This document shows positions 36,575 to 48,459 of a DNA stretch of 64,000 nucleotides, one piece after another; positions within the stretch are counted from its first letter, which is position 1, and each line of letters starts with the position of its first letter. Source of the DNA: Cinclus cinclus (taxonomy: Eukaryota > Chordata > Aves > Passeriformes > Cinclidae); the NCBI RefSeq assembly GCF_963662255.1, contig NC_085067.1, forward strand, positions 10,665,648 to 10,729,647, read 5' to 3'. The position numbers and the translations under genes are program-made. The notes under the pieces were generated by a model that was not told the origin of the DNA, did no database searches, and saw only the letters and a program-made list of their open reading frames with translations.

Positions 36575-36753
36575 TTTAGTTGGGTTTTAGGGAAAGGTTC
36601 TTCCCCCAGAGGGTGCTGGCACTGCCCAGGCTCCCCAGGGAGTGGGTACAGCCCCGAGGCTGCCAGGGATGCCCAGGGTGGGACTGTTGGGGAATCTGTG
36701 CAGGGCCATGGGCTGGACTTTCCAACTCGGGATATTCCATGTTTCTATGATAA
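36575..36753 (+). mobile_element. CR1 3' fragment
   Basis: Sense fragment with ggttcttcccccagagggtg and the end gatattccatgtttctatga, a divergent CR1 3' UTR. Confidence 0.7.
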
Positions 36754-37475
36754 GTTATCAAAGGGCAGTGTTGGGTCTGGCCAAGGACAGTATCAGTCAC
36801 CAGCCTCCAAAGTGTGAACAGGTCAAAAGGGAATTCATAGTTTACTCCTGACTTAGAGGCATTAACATTGATACTAAAACCTTCAGAGGGATTCCAGTGT
36901 AAATATATTAGAGAAAGGTCATCAAGACTTAGGGAACTGTTTATGCTGCTCTGGCTGCAGCTCCATGATGAATGCACATAACCCTCAGATCTACAAGGCA
37001 CAGATTCACTTTGGAGACCAATTTTTGAGCAAAGGCATGGCTGGAAGTGCTTGTAATGACAAGAGATGAGGTTTTACAAGAAAAGGTGTTCTGGCTCATG
37101 AAGATTTCTGTAGTATCAAGACAGGCCTGACAGAAAATTCCTCAGGGTGCCTATTCCCAGAGGCCCCTGAAGGGGCTCTCCAAGCACTGCCAGCCCCACA
37201 ACCCCTGCACACAGACAGGGTGTGTGCGTTTGTTGCTGTGTTTGTCCTGTTGCCATCCAGCTCTACTGGAGCTCTCGAAGTGCTGTTGCTAAACTGGCTT
37301 CCCACAGTGAGTGCAGCTCCCAGCAGAGAGGACAGCCTGGCTGAAGCCTCACTCCCAATCCTCCAACTTTGAACCACCCACAGACAGCTGATGGAGTGAG
37401 TCTTACCTTTGCTCTGCATCACCAGCTGCTCGTGACTCATTCACTGCTCTGCTCAACACACTCCAGGCTGGAAGG

Positions 37476-40400
37476 ATGGAGCTTTTCCTCCTTCACTACC
37501 CCTTTACCTGCCTGCTCATTGCCTTTCTAGTCCTCTACCAGGTGAAACCTGCATTCAGATTCTTCTGCAAGATGACCTTCTATAAGTTGTGGCTCTTCAC
37601 CATAAGCATTGGGGTTGCCATCCTCAGTATTCCTCGTGGACGTAACGTGGACAACATGATGTAAGTTGTTTGTGACTCCTTTCTGCCCTTTCTGTGACTC
37701 CTTTTCTTGTGACTCCTTCTACCCTGAGCGTTGATAGAGTCCACTCTATCCATTGTTTTGATTTGGAGGGTCCTGGGGCTGTGCTGTGGTGGGGAGGGAT
37801 TGGTTGTATGTTGATGTGGGGAGATGACAGACTTTGTAATTCAGAGAAGGGGTGTGGGCTTGGGGTTGATAAAAAGAATAACAAATTATTGAAAGAAAGG
37901 ATATAAAAGGTGACACAGATTTGCAAAAGCAGGTAATGCCAACAACCTGGATGTTATGCACATTGCTATTTTTACTAGAGCTCTTTCATCTGGTCTTTGG
38001 AGCTGTGTTTACCTCCTCCCCGTAGCTGAGCACTCTATTACTAAGTTGTGATGAGAAAGCCACTCCAGGGGCTCTTCCCATTCTCTACAAAGCACACCAA
38101 AGCACACCTGAGACATCACCACGAAGCAGTGCTGGCCCCTGCATGGGTACTTGTGTCCCCATCAGCTCAGTGACAGCCTGGTGTCCCAGGTCTGGCAGTT
38201 CCCCAGCCCATCCCATTGCTGCCTATCCTGTCTCTCCAGATTCTATTCAGACTCTCCTGACTTTGGACTCTGTTATATGGCACCACAGTGCTTGAACCCT
38301 CCTGAAGTGCTGCAGAAGTAGGATTTGCTATTCCATTTTATGCTTCAGTGAGAATTCATATCTCCTAACTGAGCAACAGCCTTTTGCTTTAAGAAATTTT
38401 GTTCACCTCTTGACTTTGGTGCCTGACCTTTTTTTTTTTTTTTTTTTTAATTTTTAGATGCTATTTTACCATTATCTCTTCAAATAGGGCTGCCAGCATT
38501 GCAGCCTAATGTAACCTAGAGGCAAATCCCTCTTTCCACAGCCAGCAGGGTTAGGCACAGGTTTACTGGTTTACTGCAGCCTGTATTCCCAACCCAGCAA
38601 GGTGGGGAGGAAAGCAGAGTACAGAGTTGTGCTGTGAATCTAGATATTATCTAATATTTTGTTAATCCGTGGAACTTCTGGAGCTGTAGTTGCTGAGTCA
38701 TTGGCCATGTATGGTTTGAGGGAGAACTGTGAGGTGTATTTGTCTTCTGTAATTAAATAATTAGCTACAGAGGGACACTAATTGTTCTTCTCCAAGTCAT
38801 GGTCAAAGCTGTGTCTGTGGGGAACCGGCAGAAGCAGTGTGTGAAGTGGGCTGGTTTGGATGCAGACTTTGGTCTCAAATTTCAGCATCTCTTTGGCTAA
38901 TTTCCACTCCTCTTTTCCAGGTTTTTGCGCATATTGACCCGGCCACTCAAATACATCTTTGGCATTCAGATCATGGTGAAGGGCAAGGAGAACCTCAGGA
39001 CTACTAAACCTTTTGTCCTGGTGCTGAATCACCAGACCTCCCTTGATATCATGGGTATGTGGTGATCCTGCCTCCTGCTCTTGGCCCCAGGTGTCTGTAG
39101 GAATGGGTTGTATGGAATCCCAGGTGTCACAGGCAGAGGAGCAGGAGTGGCTGCTACAAAGCCCTTCACCAGCCAGTCTCAAGGCAGGGCTGATCTCCAG
39201 GATATCAGAGGCATTTTTAAGCTACATCAATTTCACCCTCTCCAAGGGAATGGGCACAAGGCTCTCAGCTGACCACAGCCCTCTCATAGCTGCTCTCCTT
39301 CAGTGCCAGTCCTGAGTGGATGGTCTGGAGATCCCCAAAATTCCCCAGGGCTTCTATGAAGCTTCAGGCATAGCATCTCCTAGACCAGAGGGCTGTCACC
39401 CAGAATCTAGAGGGACCCTAAGTGCAGATGACTATTTGTTCTGTCCTTGCTGTCCCCTTGCAGTGATGATGGAGGTATTGCCAAGGCGCTGTGTGCCCAT
39501 TGCAAAGAAAGAGATCCTGTACATGGGCACATTTGGCCTGGCCTGCTGGCTCGCAGGGGTCATCTTCATTGACCGCAAGAGAAGAGAAGAATCCATTGGC
39601 ACCCTGACAGAAGTGGCACACTCCCTGCACAAGGACAACGTGAGTGCGGAGGAGTCCAATAAGGAGCCACAGAAAAACAGGAATCTGGATGTGGGTGGGA
39701 GATCTTTGTCTCTGGGCTGGGCACTGAGCAGAACAGAGTGAGCATCAGTGTGTTCTGTGCCCATGAATGGACATCAAGGGTACAGAGATGAGCTCCAGGG
39801 CACCATCCCTCTGCAGTGGCTAAGAATTGTACCTGGAGGCCCTTCCGCCCTAATGTCTTCTTCCTCCTGCAGTTGCGTGTCTTGATTTTCCCTGAAGGAA
39901 CTCGCAACCATGGTGGCTCCATGTTGCCCTTCAAACGTGGGGCCTTCCAGCTGGCTGTGAAAGCCCAGGTGAGACCCATCTTCCTTCTGCCCCTGGAGTG
40001 TGATTTTCCTACTGTGGTCCACCAGTGAACTAGGCTCCTGGTCCCTGGCTTCCCTATGGATTGAGCACATATCAGGAGCCCTCCGGGGTTTGCAGGTGGC
40101 ACAGGAGGGGGCTGTTTCTGTAACAAGTGGAAAACCTTTGTTACAGCTTGGGATAAAAGTGGGGGGACCTTGACAAGAGTCCTGGACCTGCATAGGGAAA
40201 CTTCTGCTGAGTTGACCTCTGTAGATAGTAATTTGACAATACACAGCTGTTGGCCTATATACAGAGATGAAAAGACAAAACGCAATAGCAAGGATGTGGT
40301 GTGATACAGTTAAATGATCTAAATATTCAAATAATCCTCTGTCTGCTGTGACACTGATGGTGATAATTATCAACAAGCTGCAGGATTCACCTGAAAACAT

Positions 40401-43036
40401 GAGTTGACTTTTGGAGGAAGGATAAGGAGATGTGTATATTCACTGTAGACTGCCTCCCTTCCAGGTCCCCATTATTCCTGTAGTGTTGTCTTCCTACAAC
40501 AGTTTCTACAGCCAGAAGGAGAAGAAATTTACATCAGGTGAGGATGACCTGGGGCAAAGAATGGTCTGGATGGTGGTGCAAGCCCAGTCCTTGGAGCCGT
40601 GACTGGGGTGGGCAGAGGACCACATGTAATATGGAGATGGCACCCAGAAAACTTCAGTTTCTGTCTTCTTGGGAAGAAATGGGACATTTCAGGCATCACT
40701 TTTTTCTCTCCCCTTGGATTTCTCACTGCTTTTCTAATACCTGTCCAAGAGAACTTGAAGAAGCAGTAGAATCCTGGGGCAGGTCCTGCCCCTGCCCCTC
40801 CCCCTCCCCCCCACATGCTGCCCTTGGATTTGCAGGTGCATGGAGAGCTAGGAAGCATTTATTTCTACAAAATATTTTAATATTTTTTAACAAAAATTTC
40901 TACTGCCCACTGATACAATTTTAGGGTAAAAAAAACCCACAAGTCTTGGGCTGCAGAAGGCAAATGCAGAAAAAAATGGTACAAATTCCAATAGAGAAAA
41001 GTGACCCATCCCGTTCCTTTGCTCCCTTAGCTGCCCCCTACCTTAAAATGGACTTCTGCCACTTCCCACTCTTTCCTAGGCCAGCCCTGGTGTTCCCTGA
41101 GGAGAGGATCTGCATCTGAAATTCTCATTCCTCCCATTGTTGTGCCTGGGTGTAGTCATTCCCTTGCAGGCAGACACCTGGAAAGAGGGAGTGGTGCAAA
41201 TTATAAATACGGAATTGCCTGTTTGCAATCATCTTTCACCTGCTGGGTTTATCCTCTCCCTGTTCACCCACAAAAGTCTTTTGGATTTGGAAGTGTTCCC
41301 CCACCTGAGAGTCAATAGGACTGTGAGCAGGGATTTTTGCCAGCGTGTCTCTTTCTCTTCACATACATGCTCTGGGAAATCAGAGAATAACCTCCTGGGG
41401 AGGGATATTGAAGCAGCTGATCATTTTGCTTTAAGCAAGGCCAGGTCTAAAGACATATGAGTTAGCTTTGTGACCAGTCCAGAAAAGGTTGTATTAACTC
41501 TAAGGATGGAGATTCTGAGAATTCCCTGAGCTTTTTAGGAAAGACTTTTTGCAGTTACAGGTACATTTGCCTATGTACAACTTCAGTCACCCTGGGAATT
41601 AATAGTTAGCTAATTCCATGATCAGCTGATCACCAAGCTCTTTTCCAAATGGCTGTTAAACAGGCAGGACCTGAACTGCTGAACGAAGAACTCTAGTCAG
41701 CTTTTCTTTTCCCACTTTCCCCAGCTGGAAGTTTGCCAGAGCTGATTCTGAAGATGGTGGTCAAGATTCCTGTGCACTGAGCAGGTCCTTGGGTCAGGAC
41801 AGCTCCCTGTGTCCACAGTGGCTCTGGGTGTGCTGAGGAGCCTCTCAAAAGCCCTGCTCTGTACCTGGTGTTGGACACTGTCATTCATGGATCATGTCTG
41901 TTGCTTGCTGCAAGTCTGCTCCCAAGAGACCTGAATTTTCAGCATAGCCTTGTCATCACTCTGCTCTTTCAGTTGGAGTGAGTGAAGCGAGGTACCAGCC
42001 TGGCTTTGGGTGTAAGATGTACAGGCAGGTAACACAGAATCATGGAATCACAGAAGGATTTGGGTTGGAAGGGACTTGAAGCTCATTCCATTCCACCCCT
42101 TTCCATGGGCGAGGACACCTTCCACTAGACCAGACTGCTCCAAGCCCCATCCAACATTACAAACCCTTTTCTTTTGTGAAGTTCTTCTCTATGCTTGTTT
42201 TACCTCCTTCCCACACCTTTGCTGCCAGCACTGCTGGATGTCATTCCAGGTACACGTGTAAAATCATGCAAGAACATTACAACACATCACAAACTCTCCC
42301 CAGAACCCCAGATTCCTGTCTGTGCAGGCACTGTCTTGTCTTCACTAGGCCAAAACAGGGGACTCTTGGTGCCAGAACAAAAGAGCAGGATGGCAGCTCC
42401 CCAGTATGTTCTTCTGGTTTACACCAGTCCATCGCTTAGGTACTTCCCCCAAGAAATCTGACATACCAGGGAATCCTTACCACAATATATCTCATCCCAA
42501 AGTGTGTTTCTGAAAGGAGGGACCAGGCTAAATTTGCTATACATAGACAGAGCACAACCAGTTTGGATGTATTGTATTAAACATCTCTGCCCATGATCTA
42601 GACAGATACTGAGATCTTTCCACTGTGAAAACTCATTCTATATGAAACGTTGCATTGTGTTGGAGGAAAGATTCACCTGTTTCCATATTTATGATTCTTG
42701 TGCTGTCTGTGGATGGGAAAAGCCTAGGTTGGATTTTTGCTGTGTGCATTTGGGATGTGGCTGGGCTCTCACACCACTGGTGTGGGAATGAGGACATTTC
42801 CTTGGTTGGCACCAACCCTCCTGCTGTACAACCTCCAGCTCTTCTATACCACTCATGTAATTTTTTCCCCCCCGTCTCACCTTCTTCCAGGAAAGATGAT
42901 CATCCAGATACTGCCAGAAGTGGAGACACTGGGCCTGGGCCCAGATGATGTTCCCAAGCTGACGGAGCAGGTCCGTGACTCCATGCTCTCCGCCTACCAG
43001 GGGATATCAGGAATGATGAATGGAGCTTCCCATTAG
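37476..43036 (+). CDS. 1-acylglycerol-3-phosphate acyltransferase, AGPAT1-like, complete, 6 exons
   Basis: ER-membrane enzyme that acylates lysophosphatidic acid to phosphatidic acid. Exons: 37476-37660, 38921-39054, 39464-39639, 39873-39968, 40465-40537, 42891-43036 (TAG), joining in frame to 810 nt and 269 aa, close to AGPAT1/2 (about 280). The ATG has A at -3 and G at +4. Two hydrophobic segments lie at about residues 4-21 and 36-53. The catalytic NHX4D motif is NHQTSLD at 98-104 (His99, Asp104), followed by [14 protein letters not shown], then [16 protein letters not shown] (motif II/III region), the EGTR motif at 173-176 and VPIIPVV. The FIDRKR and [14 protein letters not shown] blocks match AGPAT1 better than AGPAT2. 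Val107 follows Met106 where I recall a Gly in AGPAT1/2. All splice sites are GT-AG. It lies between two peroxidase genes and is functionally unrelated to them. No symbol is given because orthology to AGPAT1 cannot be settled here. Confidence 0.9.
37668..37725 (+). repeat. Short tandem repeat (gtgactcctttct)3
   Basis: Three imperfect copies of gtgactcctttct directly after the exon 1 donor of the acyltransferase gene. Confidence 0.7.
38430..38452. repeat. Poly(T) tract
   Basis: A run of about 20 T in intron 1 of the acyltransferase gene, without an adjoining recognisable retroelement. Confidence 0.85.
42032..42157 (-). mobile_element. CR1 3' fragment
   Basis: Antisense CR1 end cagaatcatggaatcacaga through gacaccttccactagaccag. 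Last intron of the acyltransferase gene. Confidence 0.85.
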
Positions 43037-43546
43037 TGATCCCATCATCCAGCTCCAGCTCTGTGTGCCACAGCTGAGGGGAGCCCATGGCAGCCACAGG
43101 AAGGTTTGGCAGCAGATTCAACTGTGATTGCAACACTGACATACCAGAGACCGGCAAAACAACCACCAGGGAGAGAACCTTCCAAGGGGAATGTTGCTGT
43201 GTTCTTCCCAGACAACTGTGCCACCCAGGGGGACAGACACACAATGGACAGCTGGACATTTCTGTGTAATCATAGTGCTGAGAATGTCCCACCAGCTGGA
43301 TGCCAGGCAGAGCTTGGCCCTTCCTGTGATCATCACTGCCTGCTTATAACCACCTTTCCCTGCTCAAATCCAACAAGGCGAAGGCATTGATCCCAAGCCT
43401 GTGACCATGCTGCCTTGGGGTTTGAGGAGTGCCACATTCCCCTGGAATACACTCAGGAGAAGGCACTGTTTTCATCCTCTTCCATGGGGAGGATTTGGGA
43501 GGTACCCCTGCCATGACAGAAACCAAGGCAGCTTTGGGAGAGGGGA

Positions 43547-43552
43547 ATTAAA
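43547..43552 (+). terminator. Possible poly(A) signal ATTAAA of the acyltransferase gene
   Basis: The common variant ATTAAA about 510 bases after the TAG stop. An AATAAA at 44893-44898 is an alternative, but it lies beyond a CR1 insertion. Confidence 0.35.
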
Positions 43553-43739
43553 GACCTTACATGTGTCTACAGGGCTTGGTGGTTTCTTTGGCATATTTAG
43601 CCTTGTTTTTAAGCTGTGGAAGATTTTGCTTTTGGGGTTGGGCACATCTTCACAATGTGAGAGGGACATGTCCAGGGACTCAGAAACCATAGGCAAACAG
43701 AAGGAGTATGCTGTCTAGTATCCTTGTCATGCCCAGATG

Positions 43740-43890
43740 GAATCATCATCCCTGGAAGTGTTCAAAAGATGTGTAGATCTGGTGCTTAGGGACATGGTTT
43801 AGTGCTTGACCGGGCTGCGTGGGGTTAATGGGCTCAATGATATTGGAGTGCTTTTCCAGGCTTCCTCATTCTACAATTCTGTGATGACCT
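43740..43890 (+). mobile_element. CR1 3' fragment, divergent
   Basis: Sense remnant: catccctggaagtgttcaaa ... cttcctcattctacaattctgtgatg. Confidence 0.7.
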
Positions 43891-44104
43891 CATGATTTTT
43901 AACACAACCTATATATCTTTCAGCTCAAAGACACTCTGGGAGCTGCAGCTCCTGATTTCTGAGTCCAGCCTTCTGCCTTCTCTGTCAGAGGATGCCCACC
44001 AGCCACAATGTGACTTACTTTTTTGTGCTGGTATGTTTTGTGCTGGCATGCTATGAACCAGAGCCAAAGAATGTTTTGGACACAGGTCTGACTTACACAG
44101 ACTC

Positions 44105-44813
44105 ACACACATTCACAGAGTCATTTGGATTGGAAAAGCCCTCTAGGATCATTGAGTCCAACTTGTGGCTGATCCTCACCTTCTCAACCAGCCCAGAGTA
44201 CTGAGTGCCCTGTGCAGGCCTTCCTTGGACACCTCCAGGGATGTGGATGCCAAACGTCCCTGGGCCCCTTCCAGGGCCTGGCCACCCTTTCCTGGGGAAA
44301 TTCCTCCTGATAGCACCCTGAACCTCTCCTGGCTGAGGCTGTTCCCTCTCCTCCTGTTCCTGTTCCCTGGAGCAGATCCCAAATCCCAACCCCCCCCCCC
44401 CCCCCCGGCTGTCCCCTCCTGTCAGGGAGTTGTGCAGAGCCACAAGGTCCCCCCTGAGCCTCCTTTTCTCCAGGCTGAGCCCCTTCCCCAGCTCCCTCAG
44501 CTGCTCCTGGGGCTCCAGCCCCTTCCCAGCTCTGTTCCCTTCCCTGGACATGCTCCAGCACTTCAATGTCTTTCTTGCAGACAGAGGCCCAAAACTGAAC
44601 ACAGGATTTGAGGTGTGGCCTCAGCAGTGCCAGCACAGGGGGACAGTCACTGCCCTGGTCCTGCTAGTCACACTGTGTCTGGCACAGCCCAGGTGCCACT
44701 GGCCTCTTGCCCACCTGGGCACACTTGGACTCTTGTTCAGCCAACCAGCTCCCCCAGGCCCTTTTCTGATGGAAAGATTTTCAACCCCTCTGCCCCGAGC
44801 CTGTCATTGATGC
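44105..44813 (-). mobile_element. CR1 3' part, long copy
   Basis: Antisense CR1 from attcacagagtcatttggat through gtcagggagttgtgcagagc to the region upstream of the usual 3' UTR. It includes a homopolymer of about 18 C at 44389-44406. Confidence 0.85.
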
Positions 44814-45257
44814 CAACTGTAGGTGTGTGCACAAGGATGTATTCTATTACTGCCCAGAACACCCAAACCACACAGCTTCACTGTAGGATTTAAATAAAAC
44901 TTGTTTCAAGGCTTGCCGTGCTTCAGTGCCTTCAAAGGCTGAAATCTCACTGCTGATTAGAAGCAGCCTAAACAGCTTCTTCTCTTGTGCAAAACCAGGA
45001 GATTGTGAAAGTTTTGGTGAAGGGTACATGAATGTGCTAACTTCTGAGCAGGTACAAAGGATAAGGAATTTGATTTTGCAATGCAAACATGCCAGCCTGC
45101 ATGTTTGACATCCATTCAGGATGGGAAGTAAAAAACTTGTCATAATTACACTTTCAGACAGTCAGAAAGCCTCCGATCAATTTTTTTAGGGCAACATAAA
45201 ATGAAATATCATTGCCCTTCAATCTGAAGACTTACATTACTGGAAGTTTTCAGAAAG

Positions 45258-45260
<3 letters not shown>

Positions 45261-45292
<32 letters not shown>
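45261..45292. repeat. (AT)n microsatellite
   Basis: Roughly 15 AT dinucleotides. Confidence 0.95.
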
Positions 45293-45296
<4 letters not shown>

Positions 45297-45707
45297 ATAA
45301 TATAGGAAATAAAACATTATATAGTCTTGAGATCCCCTCTTGGAAACCATGTGCTGATGTTCAGTCAACAGCAGCCAGCAGAGCCTGATGTCCAGGCAGG
45401 AGTTTCCCAGGAGCAGCTCAGTGCCACCATCAGGGATTTCCAATGCTGGTCTGATGAGTAGGATTAGAAACTGTCAATAAAGCAGAAAAAGCTGCTGAGA
45501 GGCAGAAAGTCTTTCCTGGACACACCTTTTTTGTCCACCTTTTTGTCATCCCTGTATTCTTGCACGTCTGAGACAAGGTGGTGATTCCAGCCTTAGAATG
45601 AGTGGTTTGGGGACAATTTCTTGCCATTTCAAAAGGTCAAACTTCTAGCAGCTGCTTTTAGCCCTGGAATTTCACTCTGTCTGGGTCTGTCCCTCAAGCC
45701 TGGTGAG

Positions 45708-47582
45708 TGTGCTGGTTTAACACTAAAGACAACCCAAGAAAGTAATTTTTTTCTGAAAGAAAAAGCTAGGCTTGCTCTATGTCCAACAAAAACCAATCCG
45801 TGTTTGGTTTTGAAAACTAACAACTGTTTAAACCACTAAAAGAAATGGGCAAACCTCTGTGAGATGCATATTTTAAACCAAACAAATGCTGAGAAAGATC
45901 TCTTTCCCCTCTGGCCACAGTACAGGTAACACTGGCCTGGGTCCCTTCACATGGCCTGCAGGCCTTGTCTAAACTTGGGGCCGGGCAGGGCAGGGACAGG
46001 CAGGGCAGGGACGGGACAGGATGGGCGGGCACAGGGATGGGCAGGGATGGAATGGGATGGGGTGGGACAGGGATGGGACAGGGATGGGCAGGGCATAGAC
46101 GGCCAGGGCAGGGGCAGGGGCAGGCAGGGTAGGGCAGAGATGGGAAGGGATGGGCAGGGCAGGGCAGGGCTCTCTGATGCAGGGTTCGGGAAGCCAGCAG
46201 ACCTTGTCTTTGCTCGGGACACCCCAGTAGAAAAGGAGAGGGGAGGTCTAGCACAGCTGCTGAAATGTTAGTTTTCTCCCACTCCTGGCGTGGCCGGGGA
46301 ACACACGCCTCAACCAAACATCTAAGAGACATTATAACCCTGCCCTGCCACCGGTCTGCGGGGCCTCCTCCCCTGGAAGAGTGGGCCCAGGTGGCTGGGC
46401 CCTCCCTGCCGCTCCACCTGCGCAGCCTGGGGGAGAGACAGCTGGGCCCGTTCCGGCAAGGACCCCTCAGCCTTGCCTGCAAAACAGTGGGGAGGAAAAG
46501 CCATCAGCCCATGTCTGAAATTAAATATAACAAACACCAGAAAACAGCCATGCAGCAAAATAAAAACACCACCGCTTGCTGGCTAGGCCCTTACAATCCT
46601 AGCTCAGCCCCAGCACGGCCTTGAAAGTCTCTATCGTAAATAACTCCAGGCTACCACCTAAAAAAAAAAATCACATAACCATCCACTGCCCGAACAAAAT
46701 ATTAGCTCTTTCACTACCCAAAATAAGACTTTAATTCTCTTTCCTAAATAAGAGGAAAAAAATTGCACAAAACCAACATAAAAACACCAAAGTCAAACAA
46801 AAAAAAAAAAAGTCAGGTCCCAAATGAGGAAAGAAAGAAGTTGTAGACTAAAATTTCTCTTTTTTTATGCTATAGAGAAAAGACTCCTGTTTCCCTATAA
46901 CACAGAAAAATATATTATGGGGTAAATAAATGTTTTAACTGTAAATATAAGCAAAAAGATTAGTACTAAAGTAAACAAATGTTAAAATGTCTGTAATCCC
47001 ATACATTTGAATAGAGAGAAAATAAAACCTTCTGCTGCCCCCCATGGAATAAGAAAAAACACTTCTGCTTTCAAAAATGAAAAAGCTTTTCTTTAAACTA
47101 TTACAATCCTTAAAGTGTGCCCCATACATTAATATAATCCTCAATAATGGTTGTGGGAAAATTATTAGTTGATAAAAAGATTTTTACATAGTGATCAGAT
47201 TTCCATTCTCCCAGGTGGCTGATCACTGTAACATCAAGGCCACAAGAAAACTGTGTGTTGTGTAAAAATCTCCATAAACTAAAGAAAAAAAAATGTCTCC
47301 TCTCCCAAGTAAATTGACGAAAGACTTTTTATATTTTTTAATGGTAAACTGAATAATTAATTTTCTGTATGTTGTCAATGTGAAAAAAAAAAGTTGTGGG
47401 GAAAGGAGAAGTATTCTAAAAGTTTTATTCTAAGTTTTATTCTTTTTTCTTATAATTTCTAATAAGGCTTTTCTTTGTACCCTTTAAAATTTAAGCCTAT
47501 TTTGCCTTTTGTCTCACAACAAAAAAAAGTAAATAATTCTAGTTAGTACACTGACAATTTAGCCAATGCTAAACTCACAACA
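45708..47582 (+). mobile_element. Candidate solo LTR of an endogenous retrovirus-like element
   Basis: Begins TGTGCTGGTTTAAC, a common start of songbird LTRs, and ends CTCACAACA, so it has TG...CA termini. The five bases before (GTGAG) and after (GTGGG) differ at one position, as expected for an old target-site duplication. Inside are a G-rich minisatellite, a GC-rich block (46.27-46.50 kb) and a long A/T-rich half with several AATAAA motifs. No gag, pol or env frame is present. Boundaries and class are inferred from the ends only. Confidence 0.4.
45975..46165 (+). repeat. GGCAGGGA-type minisatellite
   Basis: Tandem ggcaggg, gacaggg and gatggg units covering about 190 bases. Strongly G-biased on the plus strand, and it accounts for the long open frames seen here on both strands. 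Confidence 0.9.
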
Positions 47583-48459
47583 GTGGGCAAGGAGCCACAG
47601 AAAGCAGCTCAGCACATTTTAGTGACCATAAGAATATGATTTAAAAATAAATGAAAAAAAAAATGTTGTTTAGAGAGAAGATGAGCTGGACTCAAGTCCT
47701 AAAGAATGGGACGGAGCCACCATAATTTCGCCTTTAAGTGCAAATACTTGTCTTAAGCAACACTGTTTCCTCAAATAGTTACTCAAACTCAATACAGGAA
47801 CTGCATGGAGATGCTTTGTGGTCTGTGCCTTGCAGAAGGACCATATAGGTGATCCCCAGGTATTGTGATCATCTATAAATGGGTTGTCAGGAGGAAAAAG
47901 AATCCAATCCTGGACATTCTTCAAGTCTCTGTTCTCCCACATCATTTCAGCTGGGGGACCCCTAGTCCAAAGTGTTTCAGTAGGACACTGAGTGTCCACA
48001 TCTCTCAGACAAAGACACTGTTTTACTGTGGCACATCATAACCTTTGATTATGTGCGTTCAACTACTGGTGTATGAGGCTATACAAAATTATACCTTAAA
48101 CTGATATAAAGCTTTAGGGGAGATGAAGGGAGAGCAGGAACTTGGAGCAGCAAAGACCTTGAAGCAGATTGTCTAATTCTAGTTGATTTTCTCATCAACA
48201 CCTTTCCTGTCAGAAAAGACTGTGGTACTACTGGAATAAGGCCTTTAGAGGACGCATCCCTAAGGTCCAGAACAGGCTGGATTTTGAGGGATTTCTCATC
48301 TGCTTGAAAGGAAGAGGCAGGGAATAAGGGATGATGAAAGTGATGGATTGCCTGCAAACCCAGTTAACAGCACCTCTGCCTTCAGTGCTGTCTGAGTGTA
48401 GCTAAATGGACAGCCACCATCTTTTGGGGGGTAGAGTCACTGTGGAAACCTTAATTCTT
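47583..48459 (-). other. Region downstream of the LPO-like gene
   Basis: Probable 3' UTR or terminal-intron sequence of the minus-strand peroxidase. A minus-strand segment at 48079-48299 has a good acceptor before it and stays open in the required phase for 73 codons, so it could be an alternative last exon. No convincing nearby poly(A) signal; minus-strand AATAAA motifs occur at 47424-47429 and 47436-47441. Confidence 0.35.

Larger units (their letters stand above)
31900..37475. other. Intergenic between the MPO-type gene and the acyltransferase
   Basis: 5.6 kb holding three CR1 fragments (listed separately) and otherwise unique sequence. A minus-strand frame at 34405-34665 is open for 86 codons but has no splice or family support. 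No RNA gene is recognised. Untranslated exons or the promoter of the acyltransferase may lie at the right end. Confidence 0.45.
43553..45707. other. Intergenic between the acyltransferase and the LTR candidate
   Basis: Holds two CR1 pieces and an AT dinucleotide array, listed separately. The remainder carries no recognised gene. Confidence 0.45.

Noticed and set aside
45817..46482. Open frame of 221 codons on the minus strand
   Set aside because: Its middle is the translation of the GGCAGGG minisatellite (Pro/Cys/Ser-rich). No domain or splice support.
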